A DNA stretch of 64,000 nt from Dryomyza anilis (GCA_951804985.1 OX638132.1:43624791-43688790); one strand, 5' to 3'. Positions 11,354-25,040 are shown, numbered from the stretch's first letter. A program made the numbers and translations. Notes: generated by a model from the sequence alone, not told the origin.

Positions 11354-13505
11354 ACGGTTCTTGAGAAATCACGTCAAACTCCTTAAATACGAGTCGTAAG
11401 GCACATTTTATAATTTATTTTTGCCCTTTAATTATACTTTTTATAATTATTATAATTTTAATATAACTTATTATAATCGGCGCAAGATTACTTAACTTAT
11501 TATAATCGGAGCAAGATTACTTAAAAACTCATATCTCAAAATTAAAATGCTCATAATTACTTAAATATGAGTCGAAGAGGCCTCAAGGTTGGCACATTTT
11601 GTAATCTATTTTTGCCCTTTTAATTCCAATATAAATTCGTATAATCGTAGCAAGAGTTCTTGAGAAATCACGGCTCAAACTTAAAATGCTCATAAATCAA
11701 AGTTGGCATATTTTGTAATCTATTTTAGCCCTTTAATTATAATATAAATCATAATTTATTATCTCAATATTTATTATCTATTATATTCTATTCATGCCCC
11801 TGCTAATATAACTCATTATAATCAACGCATAGGTGCTTGAGAAATCACGCCTCAAATTTAAAATGTTCATAACTCTGTAAATACTCGTCTTAGAGGCCTC
11901 AAAGTTGGCACATTCTGTAATCTATTATTGCCCTTCTAATTCCAAAGGCCTCAAAATTGGCACATTTTGTAATCTATTCGTGCCCTTTTTATTCCAATAT
12001 TCGGCGCAATGGTTCTTGAAAATCACGTCTCAAATTTAAAGTGCACATAACTCCGTAAATACACGTCGTAGAGGCACAAGTTGGCACATTTTATAATTTA
12101 TTTTTTATTTTAATTATACTTTTTATAATTATAACTTAATATAATCGGCGCAAGATTACTTAAAAAATCACGTCTCAAATTTAAAATGTTCATAACGCGG
12201 TAAATACTCGTCTTAGAGGCCTCAAAATTGGCACATTTTATAATCTATTCTTGCCCTTCTAATTCCAATATAAATCATTATACGGCGCAACGGTTCTTGA
12301 AATCACGTCTCACAAGTTGTAGAGGCCTAAAATCAAAGTTGGCACATTTTGTAATCTATTTTTGCGCTCTTAATTCCAATATAAATCATTATAATAGGCG
12401 CATGGCGTTCTTGAGAAATCACCTCTCAAACATAAAATGCTCATAACTCCGTTAATACGAGTTGTAGAGGCCTCAAAGTTGTGATCTATTTTAGTCCTTT
12501 TAATTCTAATATAAATCATTATAAACGGCGGAACGGTTCTTGAGAAATCACGTCTCAAACTTTAAATGCTCATAACTCAGTAAATACGAGTCGTAGAGGC
12601 CTTAAAGTTGTGATCTATTTTTGACCTTTTAATTCTAATATAAATCATTATAAACGCCGGAACGATTCTTGAGAAATCACGTCTCAAACTTTAAATGCTC
12701 ATAACTCCGTAAACACGAGTCGTAGAGGCCTCAAAGTTGGCACATTTTATAATTTATTTTTTCCCTTTTAATTATACTTTTTATAATTACAACTTATTAT
12801 AATCGGCGCAAGATTACTTTAAAAATCACGTATCAAATTTAAAATGTTCATAACGCGGTAAATACTCGTCTTAGAGGCCTCAAAGTTGGCACATTTTGTA
12901 ATCTATTTTTGCTCTCTTAATTACCAATATTAATTTTTATAATCCAATATGAATTCTTATAATCGAATTCTTATAATTCAAGGGTTCTTGAGAAATCACG
13001 GCTAAAACATAAAATGCTCATAACTCAAAGTTGGCACATTTTGTATTCTATTCTTGCACTTTTAATTCCAATATAAATCATTATAATCGGCGCAAGGGTT
13101 CTTGAGAAATCACGTCTCAAACTTAAAATGCTCATAACTCCGTAAATACACGGCGTAGAATCCTCAAAGTTGGCACATTTTATAATATATTTTTGTCCTT
13201 TTAAATAACTTTTTTTTATTATAATCGGAGCAAGATTACTTAAAAAATCACATCTCAAAATTAAAATGCTCATAATTACTTAAATATGAGTCGTAGAGGC
13301 CTCAAAGTTGGCACATTTTGTAATCTATTTTTGCCCTTTTAATTCCAATATAAATCATTATAATCGGCGCATGTGGTTATTGAGAAAACACGTCTCAAAC
13401 ATAAAATGCTTATAACTGCGTAAATACAAGTCGTAGAGGCCCCAACGTTTTACATTTTATAATCTATTTTTGCCCTCTTAATTCTAATATAACTCATTAT
13501 AATCA
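11354..13505 (+). repeat. Block 2 HOR copy 3 (2152 bp)
   Basis: Third copy. It keeps the 29 bp that copy 2 lacks, but has lost exactly one 132-bp monomer: at about 12925 the string AATTAC joins to CAATATTAATT. In copy 2 those two points are at 10640 and 10773. It also differs at about 12682 (ACGTCTC where copies 1 and 2 have ACGTGTC). After TAATCA near 13505 the block 2 pattern stops and a different arrangement follows. Confidence 0.88.
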
Positions 13506-16500
13506 ACGCATATGTGCTTGATAAATCACGCCTCAAATTTAAAATGTTCATAACTCTGTAAATACTCGTCGTAGAGGCCTCAAAGTTGGCACATTTTGTA
13601 ATCTTTTCGTGCCCTTTTTAATCTATTTTTGCCCTTTTAATTCTAATATAACTCATTATAATCGGCGCAAGGGTTCTTGAGAAATCACGTCTCAAACTTA
13701 AAATGCTCATAACTCCGTATATATGAGCCGTAGAGGCCACAAAGTTGTGATCTATTTTTGTCCTTTTGATTCTAATATAAATCATTATAAACGGCGGAAC
13801 GGTTCTTGAAAAATCACGTCTCAAACTTTAAATGCTCATAACTCCGCAAATACAAATCGTAGAGACCTCAAATTGGCACATTTTGTAATCTATTTTTGCC
13901 CTTTTAATTCCAATATAAATCATTATAATTGGGGCATGTGATTATTGAGAAATCACGTCTCAAACATAAAATTCTCAGAACTCCGCAAATACAAGTCGTA
14001 GAGACCTCAAATTGGCACATTTTGTAATCTATTTTTTAATTCCAATATTAATTTTTATAATCCAATATGAATTCTTATAATCGAAGCAAGGGTTCTTGAG
14101 AAATCACGGCTAAAACATAAAATGCTCATAACTCAAAGTTGGCACATTTTATAATCTATTTTTGCCCTTTTAATTCTAATATAACTCATTATAATCGGCG
14201 CAAGGGTTCTTGAGAACGTCTCACACTTAAAATGCTCATAACTCCGTAAATATGAGCCGTAGAGGCCTCAAAGTTGTGATCTATTTTTGTCCTTTTAATT
14301 CTGATAAAATCATTATAAACGGCGGAACGGTTCTTGAGAAAATCATATCTCAAAGTTTAAATGCTCATAACTCCGTAAATACGAGACGTAGAGGCCTCAA
14401 ATTTAGCACATTTTATAATGTATTTTTTCCCTTTTAATTATACTTTTTATAATTATTATAATTTCAATATAACTTATTATAATCGGCGCAAGATTACTTA
14501 AAAAAATCACGTCTTAAATTTAAAATGTTCATAACTCGGTAAATAATCGTCTTAGAGGCCTCAATGTTAGCACATTTTGTAATTTATTCATGCCCTTCTA
14601 AATCCAAAGGCCTCAAAGTTGGCACATTTTTTAATCTATTCGTGCCCTTTTTATTCTAATATTCGGCGCAATGGTTCTTGAAAATCACGTCTCAGATTTA
14701 AAATGCTCATAACTCCGTAAATACACGTCGTAGAGGCCTCAAAGTTGGCACATTTTATAATCTATTTTATAATCTTTTTTTTTAAATCGGCGCAAGGGTT
14801 CTTGAAAAATCACGTCTCAAACTTTAAATGCTCATAACTCCGTAAACACGAGTCGTAGAGGCCTCAAAGTTGTGATCTATTTTTGTCCTTTTAATTCTAA
14901 TATAAATCATTATAAACGGCGGAACGGTTCTTGAGAAGTCACGTCTCAAACTTTAAATGCTGATAACTCCGTAAATACGAGTCGTAGAGGCACAAGTTGG
15001 CACATTTTATAATCAATTTTTGCCTTTTTAATTCTAATATAACTCATTATAATAGGTGCATGGGTTCTTGAGAAATCACGTCTCAAATTTACAATGCTCA
15101 TAACTCCGTAAATATGAGCCGTAGAGGCCTCAAGTTGTGATCTATTTTTGTTCTTTTAATTCCAATATAAATCATTATAAACGGCGGAACGGTTCTTGAG
15201 AAATCACGTCTCAAACTTTAAATGCTCAGAACTCCGTAAATACGACTCGTATTTTTGCCCTTTTTAATTATACTTTTTATAATTATTATAATTTTAATAT
15301 AACTTTAATATAATCGGCGCAAGATTACTTAAAAAATCACGTCTCAAATTTAAAATGTTCATAACTCGGTAAATACTCGTCTTAGAGGCCTCAAAATTGG
15401 CACATTTTGTAATCTATTCTTGCCCTTCTAATTCCAATATAAATCATTATTCGGTGCAACGGTTCTTGAAATCACGTCTCAAATTAAAAAGGCTCATAAC
15501 TCCGTTAATACGAGTTGTAGAGGCCTCAAATCAAAGTTGGCACATTTTGTAATCTATTTTTGCTCTCTTAATTCCAACATAAATCGTTATAATAGGCGCA
15601 TGGGGTTCTTGAGAAATCACGTCTCAAACATAAAATGCTGATAACTCCGTTAAGACGAGTTGTAAAGGCCTCAAAGTTGGCACATTTTGTAATCTATTTT
15701 TGCCCTTTTAATTCCAATATAAATCGTTATAATCTGCGCATGTGGTTATTGAGAAAACACGTCTCAAACATAAAATGCTTATAACTGCGTAAATACAAGT
15801 CGTAGAGGCCCCAACGTTTTACATTTTATAATCTGTTTTTGCCCTTTTAATCCTAATATAACTCATTATAATCAACGCATAGGTGATTGAGAAATCACGC
15901 CTCAAATTTAAAATGTTCATAACTCTGTAAATACTCGTCTTAGAGGCCTCAAAGTTGGCACATTGTAATCTATTCTTGCCCTTCTAATTCCATATGCCTC
16001 AAAGTTGGCACATTTTGTAATCTATTCGTGCCCTTTTTATTCCAATATTCGGCGCAATGGTTCTTGAAAATCTAACTCAAATTTAAAATGCTCATAACTC
16101 CGTAAATGCACGTCGTAGATGCACAAGTTGGCACATTTTATAATCTATTTTTGCCCTTTTAATTCTAATATAACTCATTATAATAGGCGCAAGGGTTCTT
16201 GAGAAATCACGTCTCAAATTTAAAATGCTCATAACTCCGTAAATATGAGCCGTAGAGGCCTCAAAGTTGTGATCTATTTTTGTTCTTTTAATTCTAATAT
16301 AAATCATTATAAACGGCGGAACGGTTCTTGAGAAATCACGTCTCAAACTTTAAATGCTCATGACTCCGTAAATACGAGTCGTAGAGGCCTCAAAGTTGGC
16401 ACATTTTATAAATTATTTTTACCCTTTTAATTATACTTTTTATAATTACAACTTTTTATAATCGGCGCAAGATTACTTAAAAAATCACGTCTCAAATTTA

Positions 16501-17296
16501 AAATGTTCATAACGCGGTAAATACTTGGCACATTTTGTAATCTATTTTTGCTCTCTTAATTCCAATATAAATCATTATAATAGGCGCATGGGGTTCTTGA
16601 GAAATCACGTCTCAAACATAAAATGCTCATAATCTATTTTTGCCCTTTTAATTCTAATATAACTCATTATAATCGGCGCAAGGGTTCTTGAGAACGTCTC
16701 ACACTTAAAATGCTCATAACTCCGTAAATATGAGCCGTAGAGGCCTCAAAGTTGTGATCTATTTTTGTCCTTTTAATTCTGATAAAATCATTATAAACGG
16801 CGGAACGGTTCTTGAGAAAATCATATCTCAAAGTTTAAATGCCCATAACTCCGTAAATACGAGTCGTAGAGGCCTTAAATTTGGCACATTTTATAATTTA
16901 TTTTTGCCCTTTTAATTATACTTTTTATAATCGGTAAATACTCGTCTTAGAGGCCTCAAAATTGGCACATTTTGTAATCTATTCTTGGCCTTCTAATTCC
17001 AATATAAATCATTATTCGGCGCAACGGTTCTCGAAATCACGTCTCAAATTTAAAATGCTCATAACTCCGTTAATACGAGTTTTAGAGGCCTCAACTCAAA
17101 GTTGGCACATTTTGTAATCTATTTTTGCCCTTTTAATTCCAATATAAATCATTATAATGGGGTATGGGGTTCTTGAGAAATCACGTCTCAAACATAAAAT
17201 GCTCATAACTCCGTTAAACGAGTTGTAGAGGCCTCAAAGTTGTGATCTATTTTTGTTCTTTTAATTCTAATATAAATCATTATAAACGGCGGAACG
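13506..17296 (+). repeat. Block 3a: mixed HOR, first part
   Basis: Satellite with less regular long-range order than block 2. A pair of monomers with the shortened dyad TTGAGAACGTCTCAC followed by a 129-bp-type monomer (14141-14440) recurs at about 16630-16916 (offset 2478) and about 19366-19660. Positions about 14812-15250 resemble 39421-39840 much further on. The end of the window (62038-62160) resembles 15990-16130. No gene is seen. Confidence 0.8.
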
Positions 17297-19180
17297 GTTC
17301 TTGAGAAATCACGTCTCAAATTTAAAATGCTCATAACTCCGTATATATGAGCCGTAGAGGCCTCAAAGTTGTGATCTATTTTTGTCCTTTTAATTCTAAT
17401 ATAAATCATTATAAACGGCGGAACGGTTCTTGAGAAATCACGTCTCAAACTTTAAATGCTCAGAACTCCGTAAATACGAGACGTAGAGTCCTCAAAGTTG
17501 GCACATTTTATAATGTATTTTTTCCCTTTTAATTATACTTTTTATAATTATTATAATTTTAATATAACTTATTATAATCGGCGCAAGATTACTTAAAAAA
17601 ATCACGTATCAAATTTAAAATGTTCATAACTCGGTAAATAATCGTCTTAGAGGCCTCAAAGTTAGCACATTTTGTAATTTATTCATGCCCTTCTAAATCC
17701 AAAGGCCTCAAAGTTGGCACATTTTGTAATCTATTCGTGCCCTTTTTATTCTAATATTCGGCGCAATGGTTCTTGAAAATCACGTCTCAGATTTAAAATG
17801 CTCATAACTCCGTAAATACACGTCGTAGAGGCCTCAAAGTTGGCACATTTTATAATCTATTTTTGCCCTTTTGATTCTAATATAACTCATTATAATAGGC
17901 GCAAGGGTTCTTGAGAAATCACGTCTCAAATTTAAAATGCTCATAACTCCGTAAATATGAGCCGTAGAGGCCTCAAAGTTGTGATCTATTTTTCTTCTTT
18001 TAATTCTAATATAAATCATTATAAACGGCGGAACGGTTCTTGAGAAATCACGTCTCAGACTTTAAATGCTCAGAACTCCGTAAATACGATTCGTATCAAT
18101 TTATTTTTGCCCTTTTAATTATACTTTTAATAATTATTATAATTTTAATATAACTTATTATAATCGGCGCAAGATTACTTAAAAAATCACGTCTCAAATT
18201 TAAAATGTTCATAACTCGGTAAATACTCGTCTTAGAGGCCTCAAAATTGGCACATTTTGTAATCTATTCTTGCCCTTCTAATTCCAATATAAATCATTCC
18301 AATATAAATAAAAAACTGTTCTTGAAATCACGTCTCAAATTTAAAATGCTCATAACTCCGTTAATACGAGTTGTAGAGGCCTCAAATCAAAGTTGGCACA
18401 TTTTGTAATCTATTTTTGCTCTCTTAATTCCAAAATAAATCATTATAATAGGCGCATGGGGTTCTTGAGAAAACACGTCTCAAACATAAAATGCTCATAA
18501 CTCCGTTAATACGAGTTGTAGAGGACTCAAATCAAAGTTGGCACATTTTGTAATCTATTTTTGCTCTCTTAATTCCAACATAAATCGTTATAATATGCGC
18601 ATGGGGTTCTTGAGAAATTACGTGTCAAACATAAAATGCTCATAACTCCGTTAATACGAGTTGTAAATGCCTCAAAGTTGGCACATTTTGTAATCTATTT
18701 TTGCCCTTTTAATTCCAATATAAATCATTATAATCTGCGCATGTGGTTATTGAGAAAACACGTCTCAAACATAAAATGCTTATAACTGCGTAAATATAAG
18801 TCGTAGAGGCCCCAACGTTTTACATTTTATAATCTATTTTTGCCCTCTTAATTCTAATATAACTCATTATAATCAACACATAGGTGCTTGAGAAATCACG
18901 CCTCAAATTTAAAATGTTCATAACTCTGTAAATACTCGTCTTAGAGGCCTCAAAGTTGGCACATTCTGTAATCTATTATTGCCCTTCTAATTCCAAAGGC
19001 CTCAAAGTTGGCACATTTTGTAATCTTTTCGTGCCCTTTTTATTCCAATATTCGGCGCAATGGTTCTTGAAAATCACGTCTCAAATTTAAAATGCACATA
19101 ACTCCGTAAATACACGTCGTAGAGGCACAAGTTGGCACATTTTATAATCTATTTTATAATCTTTTTTTTAATCGGCGCAA
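17297..19180 (+). repeat. Block 3 duplicated segment, copy 1 (1.88 kb)
   Basis: This segment and 20781-22664 match at a constant offset of 3484 bp and look identical in all lines compared. Shared private variants include CGAGACGTAGAGTCC (17476 / 20960), AAATAAAAAACTG (18306 / 21790) and TTATAATATGCGC (18590 / 22074). Monomer content includes AT-expanded, 129-bp, GGCCCC and truncated-plus-short classes. The match ends abruptly near 19180 (GCAAGGGTTTTAAG here, GCAAGGGTTCTTG in the other copy). Confidence 0.85.
17491..17654 (+). repeat. Example of AT-expanded monomer (~164 bp)
   Basis: Measured between successive CTCAAAG landmarks. The part after CCCTTTTAATTA is enlarged by an AT-only tract built of TATAATTAT-like units, ending ATATAACTTATTATAATCGG. 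The left arm of the dyad is changed to ACTTAAAA, and the class ends TCTTAGAGGCC. At least one such monomer is present in nearly every HOR unit. Confidence 0.82.
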
Positions 19181-20780
19181 GGGTTTTAAGATTACTTAAA
19201 AAATCACGTCTCAAATTTAAAATGTTCATAACGCGGTAAATACTTGGCACATTTTGTAATCTATTTTTGCTCTCTTAATTCCAATATAAATCATTATAAT
19301 AGGCGCATGGGGTTCTTGAGAAATCACGTCTCAAACATAAAATGCTCATAACTCAAAGTTGGCACATTTTATAATCTATTTTTGCCCTTTTAATTCTAAT
19401 ATAACTCATTATAATCGGCGCAAGGGTTCTTGAGAACGTCTCACACTTAAAATGCTCATAACTCCGTAAATATGAGCCGTAGAGGCCTCAAAGTTGTGAT
19501 CTATTTTTGTCCTTTTAATTCTGATAAAATCATTATAAACGGCGGAACGGTTCTTGAGAAAATCATATCTCAAAGTTTAAATGCCCATAACTCCGTAAAT
19601 ACGAGTCGTAGAGGCCTTAAATTTGGCACATTTTATAATTTATTTTTGCCCTTTTAATTATACTTTTTATAATTATTATAATTTTAATATAACTTATTAT
19701 AATCAGCGCAAAATAACTTAAAAAATCACATCTCAAAATTAAAATGCTGCTAACTCAAAGTCGGATCATTTTATAATTTATTTTTTCCCTTTTAATTATA
19801 ATTTTTATAATTATTATAATTTTAATATAACTTATTATAATCGGAACAAGATTACTTAAAAAATCATGTCTCAAATTTAATATGTTCATAACTCGGTAAA
19901 TACTCGTCTTAGAGGCCTCAAAATTGGCACATTTTGTAATCTATTCTTGGCCTTCTAATTCCAATATAAATCATTATTCGGCGCAACGGTTCTCGAAATC
20001 ACGTCTCAAATTTAAAATGCTCATAACTCCGTTAATACGAGTTTTAGAGGCCTCAACTCAAAGTTGGCACATTTTGTAATCTATTTTTGCCCTTTTAATT
20101 CCAATATAAATCATTATAATAGGCGCATGGGGTTATTGAGAAATCACGTCTCAAACATAAAATGCTCATAACTCCGTTAAACGAGTTGTAGAGGCCTCAA
20201 AGTTGTGATCTATTTTTGTTCTTTTAATTCTAATATAAATCATTATAAACGGCGGAACGGTTCTTGAGAAATCACGTCTCAAACTTTAAATGCTCATAAC
20301 TCAGTAAATACAAGTCGTAAAGACTTCAAATTGGAACATTTTGTAATCTATTTTTTAAATCCAATATTAATTGTTCTAATCCAATATGAATTCTTATAAT
20401 CGAAGCAAGGGTTCTTGAGAAATCACGGCTAAAACATAAAATGCTTATAACTCAAAGTTGGCACATTTTATAATCTATTTTATATATAATATTTTTTTTT
20501 AAATCGGCGCAAGGGTTCTTGAAAAATCACGTCTCAAACTTTAAATGCTCATAACTCCGTAAACACGAGTCGTAGAGGCCTCAAAGTTGTGATCTATTTT
20601 TGTCCTTTTAATTCTAATATAAATCATTATAAACAGCGGAACGATTCTTGAGAAATCACGTCTCAAACTTTAAATGCTCATAAATCCGTAAACACGAGTG
20701 GTAGAGGCACAAGTTGGCACATTTTATAATCTATTTTTGCCCTTTTAATTCTAATATAACTCATTATAATAGGCGCAAGG
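19181..20780 (+). repeat. Block 3b: spacer between the duplicated segments
   Basis: Satellite of the same family, closest to 16480-17290. It holds the third copy of the TTGAGAACGTCTCAC pair (19366-19660) and a monomer reading AAGTCGGATCATTT near 19759. It also has a short-form monomer at about 20310-20450 whose variants (GTAAAGACTTCAAATTGG) return only near 63000. No gene is seen. Confidence 0.78.
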
Positions 20781-22664
20781 GTTCTTGAGAAATCACGTCT
20801 CAAATTTAAAATGCTCATAACTCCGTATATATGAGCCGTAGAGGCCTCAAAGTTGTGATCTATTTTTGTCCTTTTAATTCTAATATAAATCATTATAAAC
20901 GGCGGAACGGTTCTTGAGAAATCACGTCTCAAACTTTAAATGCTCAGAACTCCGTAAATACGAGACGTAGAGTCCTCAAAGTTGGCACATTTTATAATGT
21001 ATTTTTTCCCTTTTAATTATACTTTTTATAATTATTATAATTTTAATATAACTTATTATAATCGGCGCAAGATTACTTAAAAAAATCACGTATCAAATTT
21101 AAAATGTTCATAACTCGGTAAATAATCGTCTTAGAGGCCTCAAAGTTAGCACATTTTGTAATTTATTCATGCCCTTCTAAATCCAAAGGCCTCAAAGTTG
21201 GCACATTTTGTAATCTATTCGTGCCCTTTTTATTCTAATATTCGGCGCAATGGTTCTTGAAAATCACGTCTCAGATTTAAAATGCTCATAACTCCGTAAA
21301 TACACGTCGTAGAGGCCTCAAAGTTGGCACATTTTATAATCTATTTTTGCCCTTTTGATTCTAATATAACTCATTATAATAGGCGCAAGGGTTCTTGAGA
21401 AATCACGTCTCAAATTTAAAATGCTCATAACTCCGTAAATATGAGCCGTAGAGGCCTCAAAGTTGTGATCTATTTTTCTTCTTTTAATTCTAATATAAAT
21501 CATTATAAACGGCGGAACGGTTCTTGAGAAATCACGTCTCAGACTTTAAATGCTCAGAACTCCGTAAATACGATTCGTATCAATTTATTTTTGCCCTTTT
21601 AATTATACTTTTAATAATTATTATAATTTTAATATAACTTATTATAATCGGCGCAAGATTACTTAAAAAATCACGTCTCAAATTTAAAATGTTCATAACT
21701 CGGTAAATACTCGTCTTAGAGGCCTCAAAATTGGCACATTTTGTAATCTATTCTTGCCCTTCTAATTCCAATATAAATCATTCCAATATAAATAAAAAAC
21801 TGTTCTTGAAATCACGTCTCAAATTTAAAATGCTCATAACTCCGTTAATACGAGTTGTAGAGGCCTCAAATCAAAGTTGGCACATTTTGTAATCTATTTT
21901 TGCTCTCTTAATTCCAAAATAAATCATTATAATAGGCGCATGGGGTTCTTGAGAAAACACGTCTCAAACATAAAATGCTCATAACTCCGTTAATACGAGT
22001 TGTAGAGGACTCAAATCAAAGTTGGCACATTTTGTAATCTATTTTTGCTCTCTTAATTCCAACATAAATCGTTATAATATGCGCATGGGGTTCTTGAGAA
22101 ATTACGTGTCAAACATAAAATGCTCATAACTCCGTTAATACGAGTTGTAAATGCCTCAAAGTTGGCACATTTTGTAATCTATTTTTGCCCTTTTAATTCC
22201 AATATAAATCATTATAATCTGCGCATGTGGTTATTGAGAAAACACGTCTCAAACATAAAATGCTTATAACTGCGTAAATATAAGTCGTAGAGGCCCCAAC
22301 GTTTTACATTTTATAATCTATTTTTGCCCTCTTAATTCTAATATAACTCATTATAATCAACACATAGGTGCTTGAGAAATCACGCCTCAAATTTAAAATG
22401 TTCATAACTCTGTAAATACTCGTCTTAGAGGCCTCAAAGTTGGCACATTCTGTAATCTATTATTGCCCTTCTAATTCCAAAGGCCTCAAAGTTGGCACAT
22501 TTTGTAATCTTTTCGTGCCCTTTTTATTCCAATATTCGGCGCAATGGTTCTTGAAAATCACGTCTCAAATTTAAAATGCACATAACTCCGTAAATACACG
22601 TCGTAGAGGCACAAGTTGGCACATTTTATAATCTATTTTATAATCTTTTTTTTAATCGGCGCAA
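20781..22664 (+). repeat. Block 3 duplicated segment, copy 2 (1.88 kb)
   Basis: Second copy of 17297-19180, offset 3484. It continues without a break into the first unit of block 4, whose opening monomers (from about 22610) are the ones repeated at 26590 and 29616. Block 4 therefore seems to have grown out of the end of this segment. Confidence 0.85.
22431..22608 (+). repeat. Truncated 52-bp monomer followed by 126-bp monomer
   Basis: GCCTCAAAGTTGGCACATT occurs at 22431 and again, with one change, at 22483, so a 52-bp fragment precedes a shortened monomer (TATTCCAATATTCGGCGCAA). The pair ends at GGCACAAGTTGG. It is conserved across blocks 2-5 and marks an old internal duplication. Confidence 0.78.
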
Positions 22665-22729
22665 GGGTTCTTGAAAAATCCCGTCTCAAACTTTAAATGC
22701 TCATAACTCCGTAAATACGCGTCGTAGAG
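22609..22729 (+). repeat. Example of T-run short monomer (~121 bp)
   Basis: The middle of the monomer is replaced by TCTATTTTATAATC followed by a run of eight or nine T, then AATCGGCGCAAGGG. It follows the truncated pair directly in most units of blocks 3-5 (for example 26587, 29613, 35609, 43487). The T-run length varies between copies. Confidence 0.75.
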
Positions 22730-22883
22730 GCCTTCAATTTGGCACATTTTATAATTTATGTTTGCCCTTTTAATTATGCTTATTATAATTTTAATATAAC
22801 TTATTATAATCGGCGCAAGATTACTTAAAAAATCACGTCTCAAATTTAAAATGTTCATAACTCAGTAAATACTCGTCTTAGAG

Positions 22884-23018
22884 GCCTCAAGATTGGCACA
22901 TTTTGTAATCTATTCTTGCCCTTCTAATTCCAATATAAATCATTATTCGGCGCAACGGTTCTCGAAATCACGTCTCAAATTTAAAAAGCTTATAACTCCG
23001 TTAATACGAGTTGTAGAG
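22884..23018 (+). repeat. 135-bp monomer with broken dyad, block 4/5 marker
   Basis: Reads TTCTCGAAATCACGTCTC and TTAAAAAGCTTATAAC. Copies lie around 22893, 26873, 29899, 35886, 43761, 49551, 55099 and 57707. The copy near 38694 keeps the first half only and is fused to a neighbouring monomer. Spacings between copies give the unit-to-unit offsets used in this annotation. Confidence 0.82.
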
Positions 23019-24204
23019 GCCTCAAAGTTGGCACATTTTGTAATCTATTTTTGCCCTTTTAATTCCAATATAAATCATTATAAGTGGGGCATGTGTTTAT
23101 TGAGAAATCACGTCTCAAACATAAAATTCTCATAACTCCGCAAATACAAATCGTAGAGACCTCAAATTGGCACATTTTGTAATCTATTTTTTAATTCCAA
23201 TATTAATTTTTATAATCCAATATAAATTCTTATAATCGAAGCAAGGGTTCTTGAGAAATCACGGCTAAAACTTAAAATGCTCATAACTCAAAGTTGGCAC
23301 ATTTTGTAATCTATTCTTGCCCTTCTAATTCCAATATAAATCATTATTCGGCGCAACGGTTCTTGAAATCACGTCTCAAATTTAAAATGCTCATAACTCC
23401 GTTAATACGAGTTGTAGAGGCCTCAAATCAAAGTTGGCACATTTTGTAATCTATTTTTGCTCTCTTAATTCCAATATAAATCATTATAGTAGGCGCATGG
23501 GGTTCTTGAGAAATCACGTCTCAAACATAAAATGCTCATAACTCCGTTAATATGAGCCGTAGAGGCCTCAAAGTTGTGATCTATTTTTGTCCTTTTAATT
23601 TTAATATAAATCATTATAAACGGCGGAACGGTTCTTGCTCATAACTCCGTAAATACAAATCGTAGAGACCTCAAATTGGCAAATTTTGTAATCTATTTTT
23701 TAATTCCAATATTAATTTTTATAATCCAATATAAATACTTATAATCGAAGCAAGGGTTCTTGAGAAATCACGGCTAAAACTTATAATGCTCATAACTCAA
23801 AGTTGGCACATTTTGTAATCTATTCTTGCCCTTCTAATTTCAATAGAAATCATTATTCGGCGCAACGGTTCTTGAAATCACGTCTCAAATTTAAAATGTT
23901 CATAACTCCGTTAATACGAGTTGTAGAGGCCTCAAATCAAAGTTGGCACATTTTGTAATCTATTTTTGCTCTCTTAATTCCAATATAAATCATTATAGTA
24001 GGCGCATGGGGTTCTTCAGAAATCACGTCTCAAACATAAAATGCTCATAACTCCGTTAATATGAGCCGTAGAGGCCTCAAAGTTGTGATCTATTTTTGTC
24101 CTTTTAATTCTAATATAAATCATTATAAACGGCGGAACGGTTCTTGAGAAATCACGTCTCAAACTTTAAATCCTCATAACTCCGTAAATACAAGTCGTAG
24201 AGAC

Positions 24205-24330
24205 TTCAAATTGGCACATTTTGTAATCTATTTTTTAATTCCAATATTAATTTTTATAATCCAATATGAATTCTTATAATCGAAGCAAGGGTTCTTGAGA
24301 AATCACGGCTAAAACATAAAATGCTCATAA
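24205..24330 (+). repeat. Example of short monomer with lost end (~126 bp)
   Basis: Lacks about 25 bp between ATAACTC and AAAGTTGG, so CTCATAACTC joins directly to AAAGTTGG. It has instead an extra CCAATATTAATTTTTATAA segment in the middle. The right dyad arm is changed (ACGGCTAAAAC). The class is found once or twice per unit in all blocks. Confidence 0.8.
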
Positions 24331-25040
24331 CTCAAAGTTGGCACATTTTATAATCTATTTTTGCCCTTTTAATTCTAATATAACTCATTATAATCGGCGC
24401 AAGGGTACTTGAGAACGTCTCACACTTAAAATGCTCATAACTCCGTAAATATGAGCCGTAGAGGCCTCAAAGTTGTGATCTATTTTTGTCCTTTTAATTC
24501 TGATATAAATCATTATAAACGGCGGAACGGTTCTTGAGAAATCATATCTCAAACTTTAAATGCTCATATCTCCTTAAATACGAGACGTAGAGGCCTCAAA
24601 GTTAGCACATTTTATAATGTATTTTTCCCTTTTAATTATACTTTTTATAATTATTATAATTTTAATATAACATATTATAATCGGCGCAAGATTACTTAAA
24701 AAATCACGTCTTAAATTTCAAATGTTCATAACTCGGTAAATAATCGTCTTAGAGGCCTTAAAGTTAGCACATTTTGTAATTTATTCATGTCCTTCTAAAT
24801 CCAAAGGCCTCAAAGTTGGCACATTTTGTAATCTATTCGTGCCCTTTTTATTCTAATATTCGGCGCAATTGGTCTTGAAAATCACGTCTCAGATTTAAAA
24901 TGCTCATAACTCCGTAAATACACGTCGTAGAGGCCTCAAAGTTGGCACATTTTATAATCAATTTTAAATCTTTTTTTTTTAAATCGGCGCAAGGGTTCTT
25001 GAAAAATCACGTCTCAAACTTTAAATGCTCATAACTCCGT

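Noticed and set aside
22936..22955. CENP-B-box-like string TTCGGCGCAACGG in 135-bp monomers
   Set aside because: It resembles the box core (TTCG....A..CGGG) but the spacing is one base short and the final CGGG is not present. Similarity is too weak to call.
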